The notes under the pieces are model-generated. The model had not been told where the DNA came from. It worked only from the letters and a program-made list of their open reading frames with translations, and made no database searches. This document shows, in pieces, positions 1 to 5,774 of a DNA stretch of 5,774 nucleotides. Position numbers and translations under genes: made by a program. This DNA comes from Candidatus Poseidoniaceae archaeon. GTDB lineage: Archaea; Thermoplasmatota; Poseidoniia; Poseidoniales; Poseidoniaceae. Position 1 is the first letter of the stretch, and the number at the start of each line of letters is the position of its first letter. Location of the stretch: NCBI GenBank assembly GCA_028822955.1, contig JAPKCL010000107.1, forward strand, positions 1 through 5,774. Direction: 5' to 3'.

Positions 1-95
1 ATTGAAGTAAAGCCTCTTAGAAAGAAACGGAGTATTGTTTAAGGCCAAAGGCCTTAAACAATACTCCGTTTCTTTCTAAGAGGCTTTACTTCAAT
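1..95. repeat. Perfect 46-bp inverted repeat with 3-base loop at the window edge
   Basis: Bases 1-46 are the exact reverse complement of bases 50-95, separated only by AAA at 47-49. The core is AAGGCC-AAA-GGCCTT (41-55). The outer edge coincides with base 1, so the symmetry may continue to the left. The right arm covers the last two codons and the stop of the GNAT gene plus the 36 bases after it, so the left arm repeats that gene end in inverted form. A near loop-less perfect palindrome of this length is normally unstable in cells. A fold-back (snap-back) chimera primed at the GGCC core, or a contig-end effect of the assembler, is the most economical explanation. A real hairpin element is not excluded. 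There is no T-tract that would make it a terminator. Confidence 0.95.
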
Positions 96-565
96 GAACG
101 CATCATCATCGTAACAGATTTTTCTCCTTGACTGAACACACCAATCTCAGTGAAACTATGCCGTTCATGAAATCGAATTGATCCGGGGTTTGGAGGCGTG
201 AGGTTGACTTCAGCAGTAACGGGGAACTGGAGACTTTCTGCATGTTCAATCACTCGCTCATACAGCAGTGAACCAATGCCTTTGCCTCTATGTCCCACAG
301 TTATTGCGATACGGTCGACGTAGAGAAATTCTTGATAGCGTTCATTGAACCATGCGTAATTGAGGCTTGCATATCGTGTTCGAGGAGTGAGGCAGAGTAC
401 GAAACCAAGCATCACGCCATCATCAAATACTCCAATTGGGAGTTCTGAAAGGGAAAAAAGGTCAGCCATCTCTTCAAGAGACACTTGTCCAGTCCCTGGA
501 AGGCCTTGTTCATTGATTTGCCAGGCTGCAGTCACATCTTTTGACTCGAGCCGGCGAATGTCCAT
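86..565 (-). CDS. GNAT-family N-acetyltransferase, COG3818-like
   Basis: A cytoplasmic acetyltransferase of 159 residues, predicted to move an acetyl group from acetyl-CoA to an amine; the substrate is unknown. The acetyl-CoA binding motif A is visible as VDRIAI (83-88) followed by HRGKGIG (92-98), the R-x-x-G-x-G pyrophosphate loop. Further on come AEVNLTPPNPGS (118-129) and RFHERHSF (131-138). The combination of WFNERYQEFLYVDRI, EVN..PPNPGS and a closing K-x-V segment is what I recall for the COG3818 predicted acetyltransferases, and the length is normal for that group. The ATG at 565-563 overlaps the stop of the upstream exporter gene (TAATG), and GAGGT lies 6 bases before it, so translation is probably coupled. 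The stop and last two codons lie inside the terminal palindrome, but the C-terminus looks complete. The family call is firm; the biological role is not. Confidence 0.88.
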   Translation of the reverse strand: MDIRRLESKDVTAAWQINEQGLPGTGQVSLEEMADLFSLSELPIGVFDDGVMLGFVLCLTPRTRYASLNYAWFNERYQEFLYVDRIAITVGHRGKGIGSLLYERVIEHAESLQFPVTAEVNLTPPNPGSIRFHERHSFTEIGVFSQGEKSVTMMMRSLK

Positions 566-3500
566 TACACGACCTCTTTCGGCGGAGGTTTTGCGATTAG
601 GCCTAATGCCGCTGTTGTTAGGACGAGGCTGGCAACCAACGAGAATGCAATCATGGCTGCCGAGAAGATACCAAAGTTGGTGAATAAGCCCATTGGTGAA
701 AGGGCGATGACGCTAAATCCAGCAATGTCAGAAGCAGCACTTCCGATGAGGGCTAGTCCACAGGCACCACCGATTCCAATCAAAGCTTCATCGTGAGTTT
801 CACCCGCCTCCCGACCTTCCCTATACCTCTCAGTGACGTGAATACAATAATCGATACCCACACCTAACGAAATGGTAGCAATGGTGACGGTGACAATGTT
901 GAGTGAGGAACCAGCGATGTACATCAGCCCATACAGCCAAACAACGACGAGGAGGATTGGAATCAAGGTCACACTCGCTTGCTTGAAGGAACGGAATCCA
1001 AGTGAGAGCGTAATGAACACAAACAGCGAGCCAAGTCCAAGAGAGGATTGCATTTCACCTTGCATTGTCGTCGAGGCTACGTAACGGGTCACAGGGCGAC
1101 CGGTTGGCATAACCCATGTCAAGGGTTTATCGTCACTTTCCGCACCTTCTTCATACTGGTCACCGGTCGAGAGATTGGTAAATGGAGAGAGGTCCCGCCA
1201 GACTTCCTTCATTCCTTTCGCCATCCCGGGGAAATCTTCAGGGGCGGTCATTCCAAATCGAATGAGCATTCGGTCGTACTCCGCAGGTTCGCCGTTGACA
1301 TCGAGCCAAGGTTGACTCGGATCCAGTTCGACTTCCGGTGCGATGTAGAGAGCGACAATACTCGGTGGAATATCTGGAATCGGACCAATTCCGGGTACGC
1401 CGTTAAGTGACAGGAATCCGAAAAAGAAGGCAAGACAATCTCTGTCGGTGAGGTCCATTAAAGGCCCATTGCCAGCTGTAGGACAGCCCATACCATGACC
1501 CGTTTCATTGACAATCCAACCCGCCTCTTCGAATGGAGTAGAATTCAAAACCATTGAGCCTTGGGCAGCAAGAACCATTTCATCTAGGGCCAGAATATCG
1601 ATTGTTCCATCAGGTTGCCGAGTGATTTTATCAGGAACACCTTCGGGTAAATAGTCCATGTTTTGACGGAATGTGTCGATGGCAGCAAACACTTCAGGGT
1701 CGAGCACATCTCCTTCGATTAACAGATTTGCAGGTTCTCCTTCATTGGCAAACCGTTGAGATATTTCGGAGACTCCAATGGCAAAATCAGAACGTTCGTC
1801 CAAGAAATCTTCGATGGCAAAGTCCCCTTCCAATTGGGCCATACCCCATGCTGCAGGGATGGTGAGCAAGAAAGCGACGCCAGCAATAAGCACTGACTTA
1901 CGGAATGTCCCTGAATTCAGAGCAATAGATTCCAGCCATTCTTTCGGAACGAGGTGAGTAATATTTGCTCGCTCTTCGATACTTTTGTTGCGTTTAACCA
2001 GCCATTCATCAACCGATAAACGAATCAGTGGAACCCACAAACCTGTGAGTATAAAGGCAGACAAAATACCCAGTGCCGCTTCAATTCCGAACGAACGAAG
2101 CACTGCAATGTCGCTGAATATATTTGCAGCAAACGCAGCCATTGTTGTCAGTGAGGTGAGAAGAATTGCTCTTCCAACCCGTTGAAGTGTAATTTCAGCG
2201 GCCACTCGAGGCTCACGGCCGTTAATACGCTCTTCTTTGTAACGATGCAGCGCGTGCAGGGAATCATCAATCCCGAGAGCAAGAACAAGAATCGGAAGAA
2301 GATTCGAGAATTGAGAACGAGAAATGAGTGAAAATCCGAACAGAGAGGTAAGGCTTGAGAAATGACCAATCATTCCTTGCATCCATATCAACGCAGTTCC
2401 AAGCGCGAACATAACGATAACAACATCAGAAACTCTGCGTAGACTCACATAGAGCAATCCTATAATGGCTAATCCCATCAACAAGACAAGTCCTGAACTC
2501 GCTTGTAATTCTCGATTGACTTCAACGTTGACGCCTTGTCCCAGCAGCAAGGTGATGGTGGTTCGATCGTTTGAACGAAGATGCCCTTCCAAATCCATGT
2601 AAGACCATTCTGTTGAACATCCAGTTCCTTCCTTCTTCATTTCAAGACAGTATTCTTCCGTATATTGAGGGGGATGCAGTACAAGAGAGCCGTCTGCAAT
2701 TCGATAGCCACCTATTTTGACACCATCTTCTGAGAAGTCGATGCTCTTTTCCTGCAAAGCATCTTTCCAAATCATTTCCCATCCCATATCTTCGAGAACT
2801 CCTCTGTCAAATTGAACAAGTAACCAGGTTGAGGAAGCGGACCAGCGTCCATTCGCATAGAAGGCATTCTCCCACGTACCGTCACCAGAAAGTGAGCCGC
2901 CAACAGGCCCCGTTTGCAAGGCGTTCATGTCAGCAACAAATCCACGGTCAATTGAAAGCCAGCGAAGGAAGTTGTTATTCGAAGCCTCAGCCATACGAGA
3001 CGCAGCCATGTCAATGTGCTGTTGCGTGATATTCATATCGTCAAATTCAAGACAGTCCAACACGCCACAATCAGTCCAGTTTGTCGGCGGTTCTGTGATT
3101 ACGCCCAATGTGGTGAGCCCAGGTTGCGTGAGAATGGAAGAGCCATTCATGAAACCACGGAAGTGGTCGGAAAGCGAAATGGCTCCAGGGGCTTGATTTC
3201 CAGTCACATCGTTGACCAGTGGTATCATGGCTTGACCCATTGGATGGTCTTGTACCATATTCACTTTCGAATCGATTTCTCTGAGTAAGGTGAGGTTCAT
3301 GATGCCTGAAGTTGGAGCATTGATTCCCCCCCAAGGTTCTCCCGAATCAAGCATTTCAGTTGCGCTTGGTAGAGATGAATAATCCGGTGCCCCATCACTC
3401 ATTCGAGGCACAGGTGTCCAATCTTCGAGTGCTGGGACTTTGTCAGGGTCGCGGGCTGAGACCAAAAACCCGAGAATGATTTCAGAGTTTGAAAACTCGT

Positions 3501-3681
3501 TATCAATAATCGATTGCGCCTCAAGTTCAGGAGAGTCCATTTCATAGGATTCCATGTCAATGGGTTGGAGTGCGGTTAATACCCCTGGAATCATCAAAAT
3601 AGTAAGAAGAAAAACGGCGATGTGAACCTTTTTACGATGAGGAATAAGCCACCGAGCAAAATCTGCAAAGGTGACCTTCAT
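565..3681 (-). CDS. RND-superfamily exporter, MMPL/COG1033 type
   Basis: A 1038-residue membrane protein built as two homologous halves. Each half has one membrane helix, a large extracytoplasmic domain and a bundle of five helices. Half one: helix at about 18-38, ectodomain about 39-395, helices about 396-556. Half two: helix about 595-614, ectodomain about 615-880, helices about 881-1030. The proton-relay helix motif appears twice, as GIDDSLHALHRYKEE (470-484) and GVGIDYCIHVTERYREG (940-956). Asp472/Asp473 and Asp944 are the likely proton-carrying residues. Such proteins use proton flow to export lipids or other hydrophobic or large molecules; the substrate here cannot be read from sequence. 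The ectodomains are acidic and hold six cysteines in three close pairs (205/210, 345/355, 733/749). The ATG at 3681 places the first helix correctly. It is the first gene of an operon with the GNAT gene and is divergent from the DsrE-like gene. No frameshift was seen. Confidence 0.93.
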   Translation of the reverse strand: MKVTFADFARWLIPHRKKVHIAVFLLTILMIPGVLTALQPIDMESYEMDSPELEAQSIIDNEFSNSEIILGFLVSARDPDKVPALEDWTPVPRMSDGAPDYSSLPSATEMLDSGEPWGGINAPTSGIMNLTLLREIDSKVNMVQDHPMGQAMIPLVNDVTGNQAPGAISLSDHFRGFMNGSSILTQPGLTTLGVITEPPTNWTDCGVLDCLEFDDMNITQQHIDMAASRMAEASNNNFLRWLSIDRGFVADMNALQTGPVGGSLSGDGTWENAFYANGRWSASSTWLLVQFDRGVLEDMGWEMIWKDALQEKSIDFSEDGVKIGGYRIADGSLVLHPPQYTEEYCLEMKKEGTGCSTEWSYMDLEGHLRSNDRTTITLLLGQGVNVEVNRELQASSGLVLLMGLAIIGLLYVSLRRVSDVVIVMFALGTALIWMQGMIGHFSSLTSLFGFSLISRSQFSNLLPILVLALGIDDSLHALHRYKEERINGREPRVAAEITLQRVGRAILLTSLTTMAAFAANIFSDIAVLRSFGIEAALGILSAFILTGLWVPLIRLSVDEWLVKRNKSIEERANITHLVPKEWLESIALNSGTFRKSVLIAGVAFLLTIPAAWGMAQLEGDFAIEDFLDERSDFAIGVSEISQRFANEGEPANLLIEGDVLDPEVFAAIDTFRQNMDYLPEGVPDKITRQPDGTIDILALDEMVLAAQGSMVLNSTPFEEAGWIVNETGHGMGCPTAGNGPLMDLTDRDCLAFFFGFLSLNGVPGIGPIPDIPPSIVALYIAPEVELDPSQPWLDVNGEPAEYDRMLIRFGMTAPEDFPGMAKGMKEVWRDLSPFTNLSTGDQYEEGAESDDKPLTWVMPTGRPVTRYVASTTMQGEMQSSLGLGSLFVFITLSLGFRSFKQASVTLIPILLVVVWLYGLMYIAGSSLNIVTVTIATISLGVGIDYCIHVTERYREGREAGETHDEALIGIGGACGLALIGSAASDIAGFSVIALSPMGLFTNFGIFSAAMIAFSLVASLVLTTAALGLIAKPPPKEVV
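572..576 (-). promoter_or_regulatory. Shine-Dalgarno of the GNAT gene, inside the exporter gene end
   Basis: On the minus strand GAGGT sits 6 bases before the ATG at 565, within the last codons of the exporter gene. It supports this start and a single transcript for both genes, with re-initiation at the TAATG overlap. Confidence 0.6.
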
Positions 3682-3699
3682 GTTTGTTGGTCCAACCTT

Positions 3700-3703
3700 C
3701 TCC
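3700..3703 (-). promoter_or_regulatory. Possible distant Shine-Dalgarno of the exporter gene
   Basis: GGAG on the minus strand lies 18 bases before the exporter ATG, which is too far for an ordinary site. Between the two lies the 11-base palindrome GTTGGACCAAC (3686-3696), which could fold and shorten the distance. The alternative is that this start has no Shine-Dalgarno. I saw no convincing TATA element for this gene. Confidence 0.25.
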
Positions 3704-3710
3704 TTTTCAA

Positions 3711-3744
3711 CTCATGTTTTCATTTCCTCTCATTTTCACATGAG
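3711..3744. promoter_or_regulatory. Inverted repeat CTCATG...CATGAG in the divergent spacer, possible operator
   Basis: CTCATG (3711-3716) and CATGAG (3739-3744) form 6-base arms 22 bases apart, and an extra CTCAT at 3729-3733 pairs with the same right arm. They lie in the 99-bp spacer between the exporter (minus) and the DsrE-like gene (plus), in a pyrimidine-rich stretch of the plus strand. The position suits an operator serving both genes, but arms this short can occur by chance. No clear TATA box was seen in either direction in this spacer. Confidence 0.25.
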
Positions 3745-3756
3745 CGTTGTCTTCAA

Positions 3757-3776
3757 ACACCGGCTTGGTGTAGGAG
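3757..3776 (+). promoter_or_regulatory. Leader hairpin and Shine-Dalgarno of the DsrE-like gene
   Basis: GGAG (3773-3776) lies 4 bases before the ATG at 3781 and decides this start; the upstream in-frame ATG at 3622 lies inside the opposite exporter gene. Just before the site, ACACC (3757-3761) and GGTGT (3767-3771) can form a 5-bp stem with a 5-base loop. The Shine-Dalgarno match is reasonable; the hairpin is weak and may mean nothing. Confidence 0.45.
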
Positions 3777-3780
3777 TGGT

Positions 3781-4134
3781 ATGGCAATACTCATCATCTT
3801 GAATCACCAACCGTACGACGGAACCGATGTCACATGGAATGCTCTGCGATTGGCTCGTCAATTGAACGGCGATGGAGTTGAAGTTCGACTGTTCTTGATG
3901 AACGACAGTGTTGACCTTGCACGTGATGGAATCGAGCCACCAGAAGGCGTTGAGGACATGGTGGCGATGACTAAGGATTTGATTGCAAACGGAGTTCCTG
4001 TCAAAGTCTGTGGTACCTGTCAGAGTCGTTGTGGCATACTCAAGGGTCAGCCATACTACGAAGGAGCACAATTCTCAACCATGGCTGAATGCTCAGCATG
4101 GGTGCAAGACAGCGAAAAAGTCCTCACCTTCTGA
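3781..4134 (+). CDS. DsrE/DsrF/YchN-family sulfur-transfer-like protein
   Basis: A small cytoplasmic protein of 117 residues, the usual length for single-domain DsrE-family proteins, which fold as a Rossmann-like alpha/beta unit and often form rings. Family features seen: N-terminal strand AILIILNHQPYDGTD (2-16), then EVRLFLMNDSVDLAR (34-48), then VKVCGTCQSRCGI (75-86), and a closing STMAECSAWV...KVLTF. Members carry sulfane sulfur as a persulfide on a conserved cysteine. The usual motif, as I recall it, is CGTC followed by two residues and ARG; here it is CGTCQSRCG, giving Cys77, Cys80 and Cys84, with a further Cys104. This is a putative sulfur carrier, not a sulfite reductase subunit: no dsr genes are nearby. 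It is divergent from the exporter gene and abuts the stop of the convergent PLP enzyme gene. The start is fixed by GGAG at 3773. Confidence 0.88.
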   Translation: MAILIILNHQPYDGTDVTWNALRLARQLNGDGVEVRLFLMNDSVDLARDGIEPPEGVEDMVAMTKDLIANGVPVKVCGTCQSRCGILKGQPYYEGAQFSTMAECSAWVQDSEKVLTF

Positions 4135-5334
4135 TTAGAGATTTAGCTCGGCAGCAAGCGCATCTGCCAGATAGTGATACTCATCGATGTGATTGTAGAG
4201 TTGTGCAGATATTCGAATGTAACGCCCCTTTGGAGACTCCCACGACCACACAGGGACTTGAATCCCATACTTGTCTTGCAAGACCTTGTGAAGCGGGTCA
4301 GGCTCATGCAAAGGAATACCCCCTTCTTCTCCGCTATGTGGCAAGGATAGCGTTGCGATACAAGTGATCATTTCTTCAGGACATGGCACTTCAATTCCAA
4401 GCCGCTGACAAAGAATTCTACGCCCTTCCATGGCAAGATTATGGTTGTGTTTCATAATGGCTGGCCATCCTCCATCGACCATGTTGGCCATGTATTCTAT
4501 GGTTGCAGGAATTGAACAGGCTGCAGAGATGTCCCTGGTTCCTGTCCAATCAAACTCATGACGGAATCGGGTTGTGTCACCTAATGGAAACGACATGCCA
4601 TGGCTAACAGTGAGGGGGTGAATGAGGTGTTGCAGGTCTTTGCGAACATGAAGGAAAGCTGACCCCTTTGGCGCACACATCCACTTGTGGCAATTACTGG
4701 TCGTGTAGGAGGCTCCTAATTGGTCGAGAGAAAGCGGCACCATCCCGATACCATGCGCGGCATCGAGCATGACGGCTACGCCTTTGGACTCAAGTTGTCG
4801 CACTAATTCTTCAAACGGCATCAGAAGACCTGTTGGACTTGTGACGGTGTCGATTAGGGCCAATACGGTACGGTCACTGACGCCGGCCATGATGGCTTCA
4901 AGCGCCACTTGGGGCCCTTCTATTGGGAACGGAATGTTCACTGTGATCACTTTCGCACCCCAGCGTTCTGCGACGAAATCAACAGTGTTTCGGCAAGCCT
5001 GATAGGCGTGGTCAGGGACCAGAATCTCATCGCCTTCATTGAACACAAGTGAACGTAAAATAGTGTTCACGCCCGTTGTTGCATTTTCAATTAATGCTAA
5101 GTCTTCAGCATCACATTCTAACATCTTCGCTAGAGCATTGCGTGAGTTCTCCATGAATTCCATGGCTAAATCTTCGTAAAATCGTACGGGTTCTTCTTCG
5201 AGCAGATCTTGCCACTTTCGTTGTTCTTTTCGTATCGCAAGGGGGGTGGCTCCGAATGAGCCGTGATTGAGGAATACACATTGTGAATCAAGACTCCAGA
5301 ATTTAGCAAGAGGGCTACGAGATGGGAGGTCCAT
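4135..5334 (-). CDS. PLP-dependent class V aminotransferase-fold enzyme, isopenicillin-N epimerase/cysteine desulfhydrase-like
   Basis: A soluble fold-type I PLP enzyme of 399 residues counted from the ATG at 5334. Visible in order: FLNHGSFGATP (21-31), typical of the CefD-like branch; ENATTGVN (83-90), phosphate-side loop; DAAHG (191-195), where Asp191 should bind the pyridine nitrogen; SNCHKWMCAPKG (213-224), with Lys217 as Schiff-base lysine; WTGTRD (263-268); and RYIRISAQLYN (371-381), where Arg374 should bind the substrate carboxylate. Relatives are annotated as isopenicillin-N epimerase, but penicillin synthesis is unlikely here. Plant and bacterial relatives include L-cysteine desulfhydrase, so a cysteine-lyase role fits the DsrE neighbour, as inference. 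An in-frame GTG at 5358 would add eight residues. I prefer the ATG because family similarity begins just after it and a TATA-like element lies 27 bases upstream. The gene is convergent with DsrE and divergent from katG. Confidence 0.87.
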   Translation of the reverse strand: MDLPSRSPLAKFWSLDSQCVFLNHGSFGATPLAIRKEQRKWQDLLEEEPVRFYEDLAMEFMENSRNALAKMLECDAEDLALIENATTGVNTILRSLVFNEGDEILVPDHAYQACRNTVDFVAERWGAKVITVNIPFPIEGPQVALEAIMAGVSDRTVLALIDTVTSPTGLLMPFEELVRQLESKGVAVMLDAAHGIGMVPLSLDQLGASYTTSNCHKWMCAPKGSAFLHVRKDLQHLIHPLTVSHGMSFPLGDTTRFRHEFDWTGTRDISAACSIPATIEYMANMVDGGWPAIMKHNHNLAMEGRRILCQRLGIEVPCPEEMITCIATLSLPHSGEEGGIPLHEPDPLHKVLQDKYGIQVPVWSWESPKGRYIRISAQLYNHIDEYHYLADALAAELNL

Positions 5335-5357
5335 ATCTATCGGTTGAGCACCCAGCA

Positions 5358-5364
5358 CATAAAT
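5358..5364 (-). promoter_or_regulatory. TATA-like element of the PLP enzyme gene, leaderless start
   Basis: ATTTATG on the minus strand is centred about 27 bases before the ATG at 5334, the distance expected for an archaeal TATA box of a leaderless transcript. No Shine-Dalgarno match is well placed before either the ATG at 5334 or the GTG at 5358, which also suits a leaderless mRNA. If correct, the GTG lies inside the promoter and cannot be the start. Confidence 0.4.
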
Positions 5365-5416
5365 CTACGAATCAAGTAACCAGTCCACGAGGGTATGATG
5401 ACGAGTATTGTTCAAA

Positions 5417-5430
5417 CTATATCTTGATAT
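5417..5430 (+). promoter_or_regulatory. katG TATA-like element with overlapping palindrome
   Basis: CTATAT (5417-5422) would place a transcription start near 5445, leaving a leader of roughly 20 bases that contains the katG Shine-Dalgarno. The palindrome ATATC-TT-GATAT (5419-5430) overlaps it and could be the site of a repressor that blocks TBP binding. The sequence is A+T-rich, so chance symmetry is possible. Confidence 0.4.
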
Positions 5431-5452
5431 GTCACCCGTGACTGCAGAACTT

Positions 5453-5456
5453 GAGG
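5453..5456 (+). promoter_or_regulatory. Shine-Dalgarno of katG
   Basis: GAGG lies 7 bases before the ATG at 5464. An in-frame TGA at 5452-5454 rules out any start further upstream, so 5464 is the first possible ATG; a second in-frame ATG follows at 5473 but has poorer spacing. Confidence 0.6.
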
Positions 5457-5463
5457 CCGAGAT

Positions 5464-5774
5464 ATGAAAGGTATGGGTGAAGAAAATTCTGAAGCAAAGT
5501 GTCCAGTTATGCATGGTGCAATAAGTGCATCAAGCACTGGAATGAAGAACAATGATTGGTGGCCGAACCAGTTGAATTTGGCCATTCTTCATCAACATGA
5601 TAAGAAATCAAACCCAATGGGTGAGAATTTCATTTACAAAGATGCATTCCAATCTCTTGATTATGCTGCCATGAAGAAAGACCTTCATGCTTTGATGACC
5701 GACAGTCAAGACTGGTGGCCTGCTGATTACGGTCACTACGGGCCTTTCTTTATTCGAATGACCTGGCACGCTGC
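5464..5774 (+). CDS. katG: Catalase-peroxidase KatG, N-terminal part, cut by the window end
   Basis: The first 103 residues of a haem enzyme that is normally about 720-750 residues long and removes hydrogen peroxide by catalase and peroxidase reactions in the cytoplasm. Seen: KCPVMHGA (12-19), DWWPNQLNLAILHQH (31-45), DAFQSLDYAAMKKDL (60-74), then SQDWWPADYGHYGP (81-94) and FFIRMTWHA (95-103). Arg98, Trp101 and His102 are the distal haem-side catalytic triad; the Trp is also the one that joins the Met-Tyr-Trp crosslink in the family, whose other members lie beyond the edge. The reading frame is open to the last base. katG is often exchanged between bacteria and archaea, so its presence says little about lineage. 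It is divergent from the PLP enzyme gene, with its own TATA-like element and Shine-Dalgarno. Confidence 0.96.
   Translation, partial: MKGMGEENSEAKCPVMHGAISASSTGMKNNDWWPNQLNLAILHQHDKKSNPMGENFIYKDAFQSLDYAAMKKDLHALMTDSQDWWPADYGHYGPFFIRMTWHA

Noticed and set aside
41..55. AAGGCC-AAA-GGCCTT as an intrinsic terminator of the GNAT operon
   Set aside because: No T-tract follows the stem on the minus strand, and the hairpin is part of a much longer perfect palindrome that is probably an artefact.
360..683. Plus-strand open frame of 107 codons opposite the GNAT gene and exporter end
   Set aside because: It is antisense to two well-supported genes, has no recognisable family features and is arginine/serine-rich in the way shadow frames are.
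3016..3334. Short overlapping open frames on both strands inside the exporter gene
   Set aside because: They overlap a continuous 1038-codon gene with clear family motifs, and none has a credible start context or domain.
3622..3780. N-terminal extension of the DsrE-like protein by 53 residues
   Set aside because: The extra stretch overlaps the start of the divergent exporter gene, resembles no DsrE family N-terminus, and a good GGAG precedes the ATG at 3781.
5403..5415. Near match (12 of 13 bases) between this spacer and the arm of the terminal palindrome at 30-42
   Set aside because: One match of this length with a mismatch between A+T-rich stretches can be expected by chance in a window this size, and nothing else links the sites.
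5746..5774. Thr instead of the more usual Ala before the distal Trp-His of KatG (FFIRMTWH)
   Set aside because: I believe this variant occurs in other KatG proteins, and the catalytic Arg, Trp and His are all present.

Overview
The window looks like archaeal chromosome. The best guess is a marine Thermoplasmatota (Poseidoniia, marine group II). This rests on the family mix, on putative TATA elements placed at archaeal distances from two start codons, on short Shine-Dalgarno matches at other genes, and on a large RND/MMPL-type exporter of the archaeal/bacterial COG1033 kind. No 16S or other marker gene is present, so the lineage is inference. Base composition is a little below half G+C by eye, and no part of the coding sequence stands out from the rest.

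Layout from left to right. Bases 1-95 are a perfect 46-bp inverted repeat with a 3-base loop that starts exactly at base 1. Next is a minus-strand two-gene operon: a 1038-residue RND-superfamily exporter (565-3681) followed by a COG3818-type GNAT acetyltransferase (86-565), joined by a TAATG stop/start overlap. A 99-bp divergent spacer (3682-3780) leads to a plus-strand DsrE-family sulfur-carrier-like protein with four cysteines (3781-4134). This gene meets, with no base between the two stop codons, a minus-strand PLP enzyme of the isopenicillin-N-epimerase/cysteine desulfhydrase branch of class V aminotransferases (about 4135-5334). After a second divergent spacer with a TATA-like element in each direction, katG (catalase-peroxidase) starts at 5464 and runs off the right edge.

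The genes suggest two themes. The exporter and acetyltransferase are translationally coupled and probably act on, or near, a common substrate, which the sequence does not reveal. The DsrE-like protein, the PLP enzyme and KatG would fit a small sulfur/redox neighbourhood (sulfane sulfur handling, possible release of sulfide from cysteine, peroxide removal). That is inferred only from proximity and family. No mobile element, CRISPR array, tRNA or rRNA was seen. The strongest anomaly is the terminal palindrome, which is more likely a fold-back artefact or contig-end effect than a biological element.
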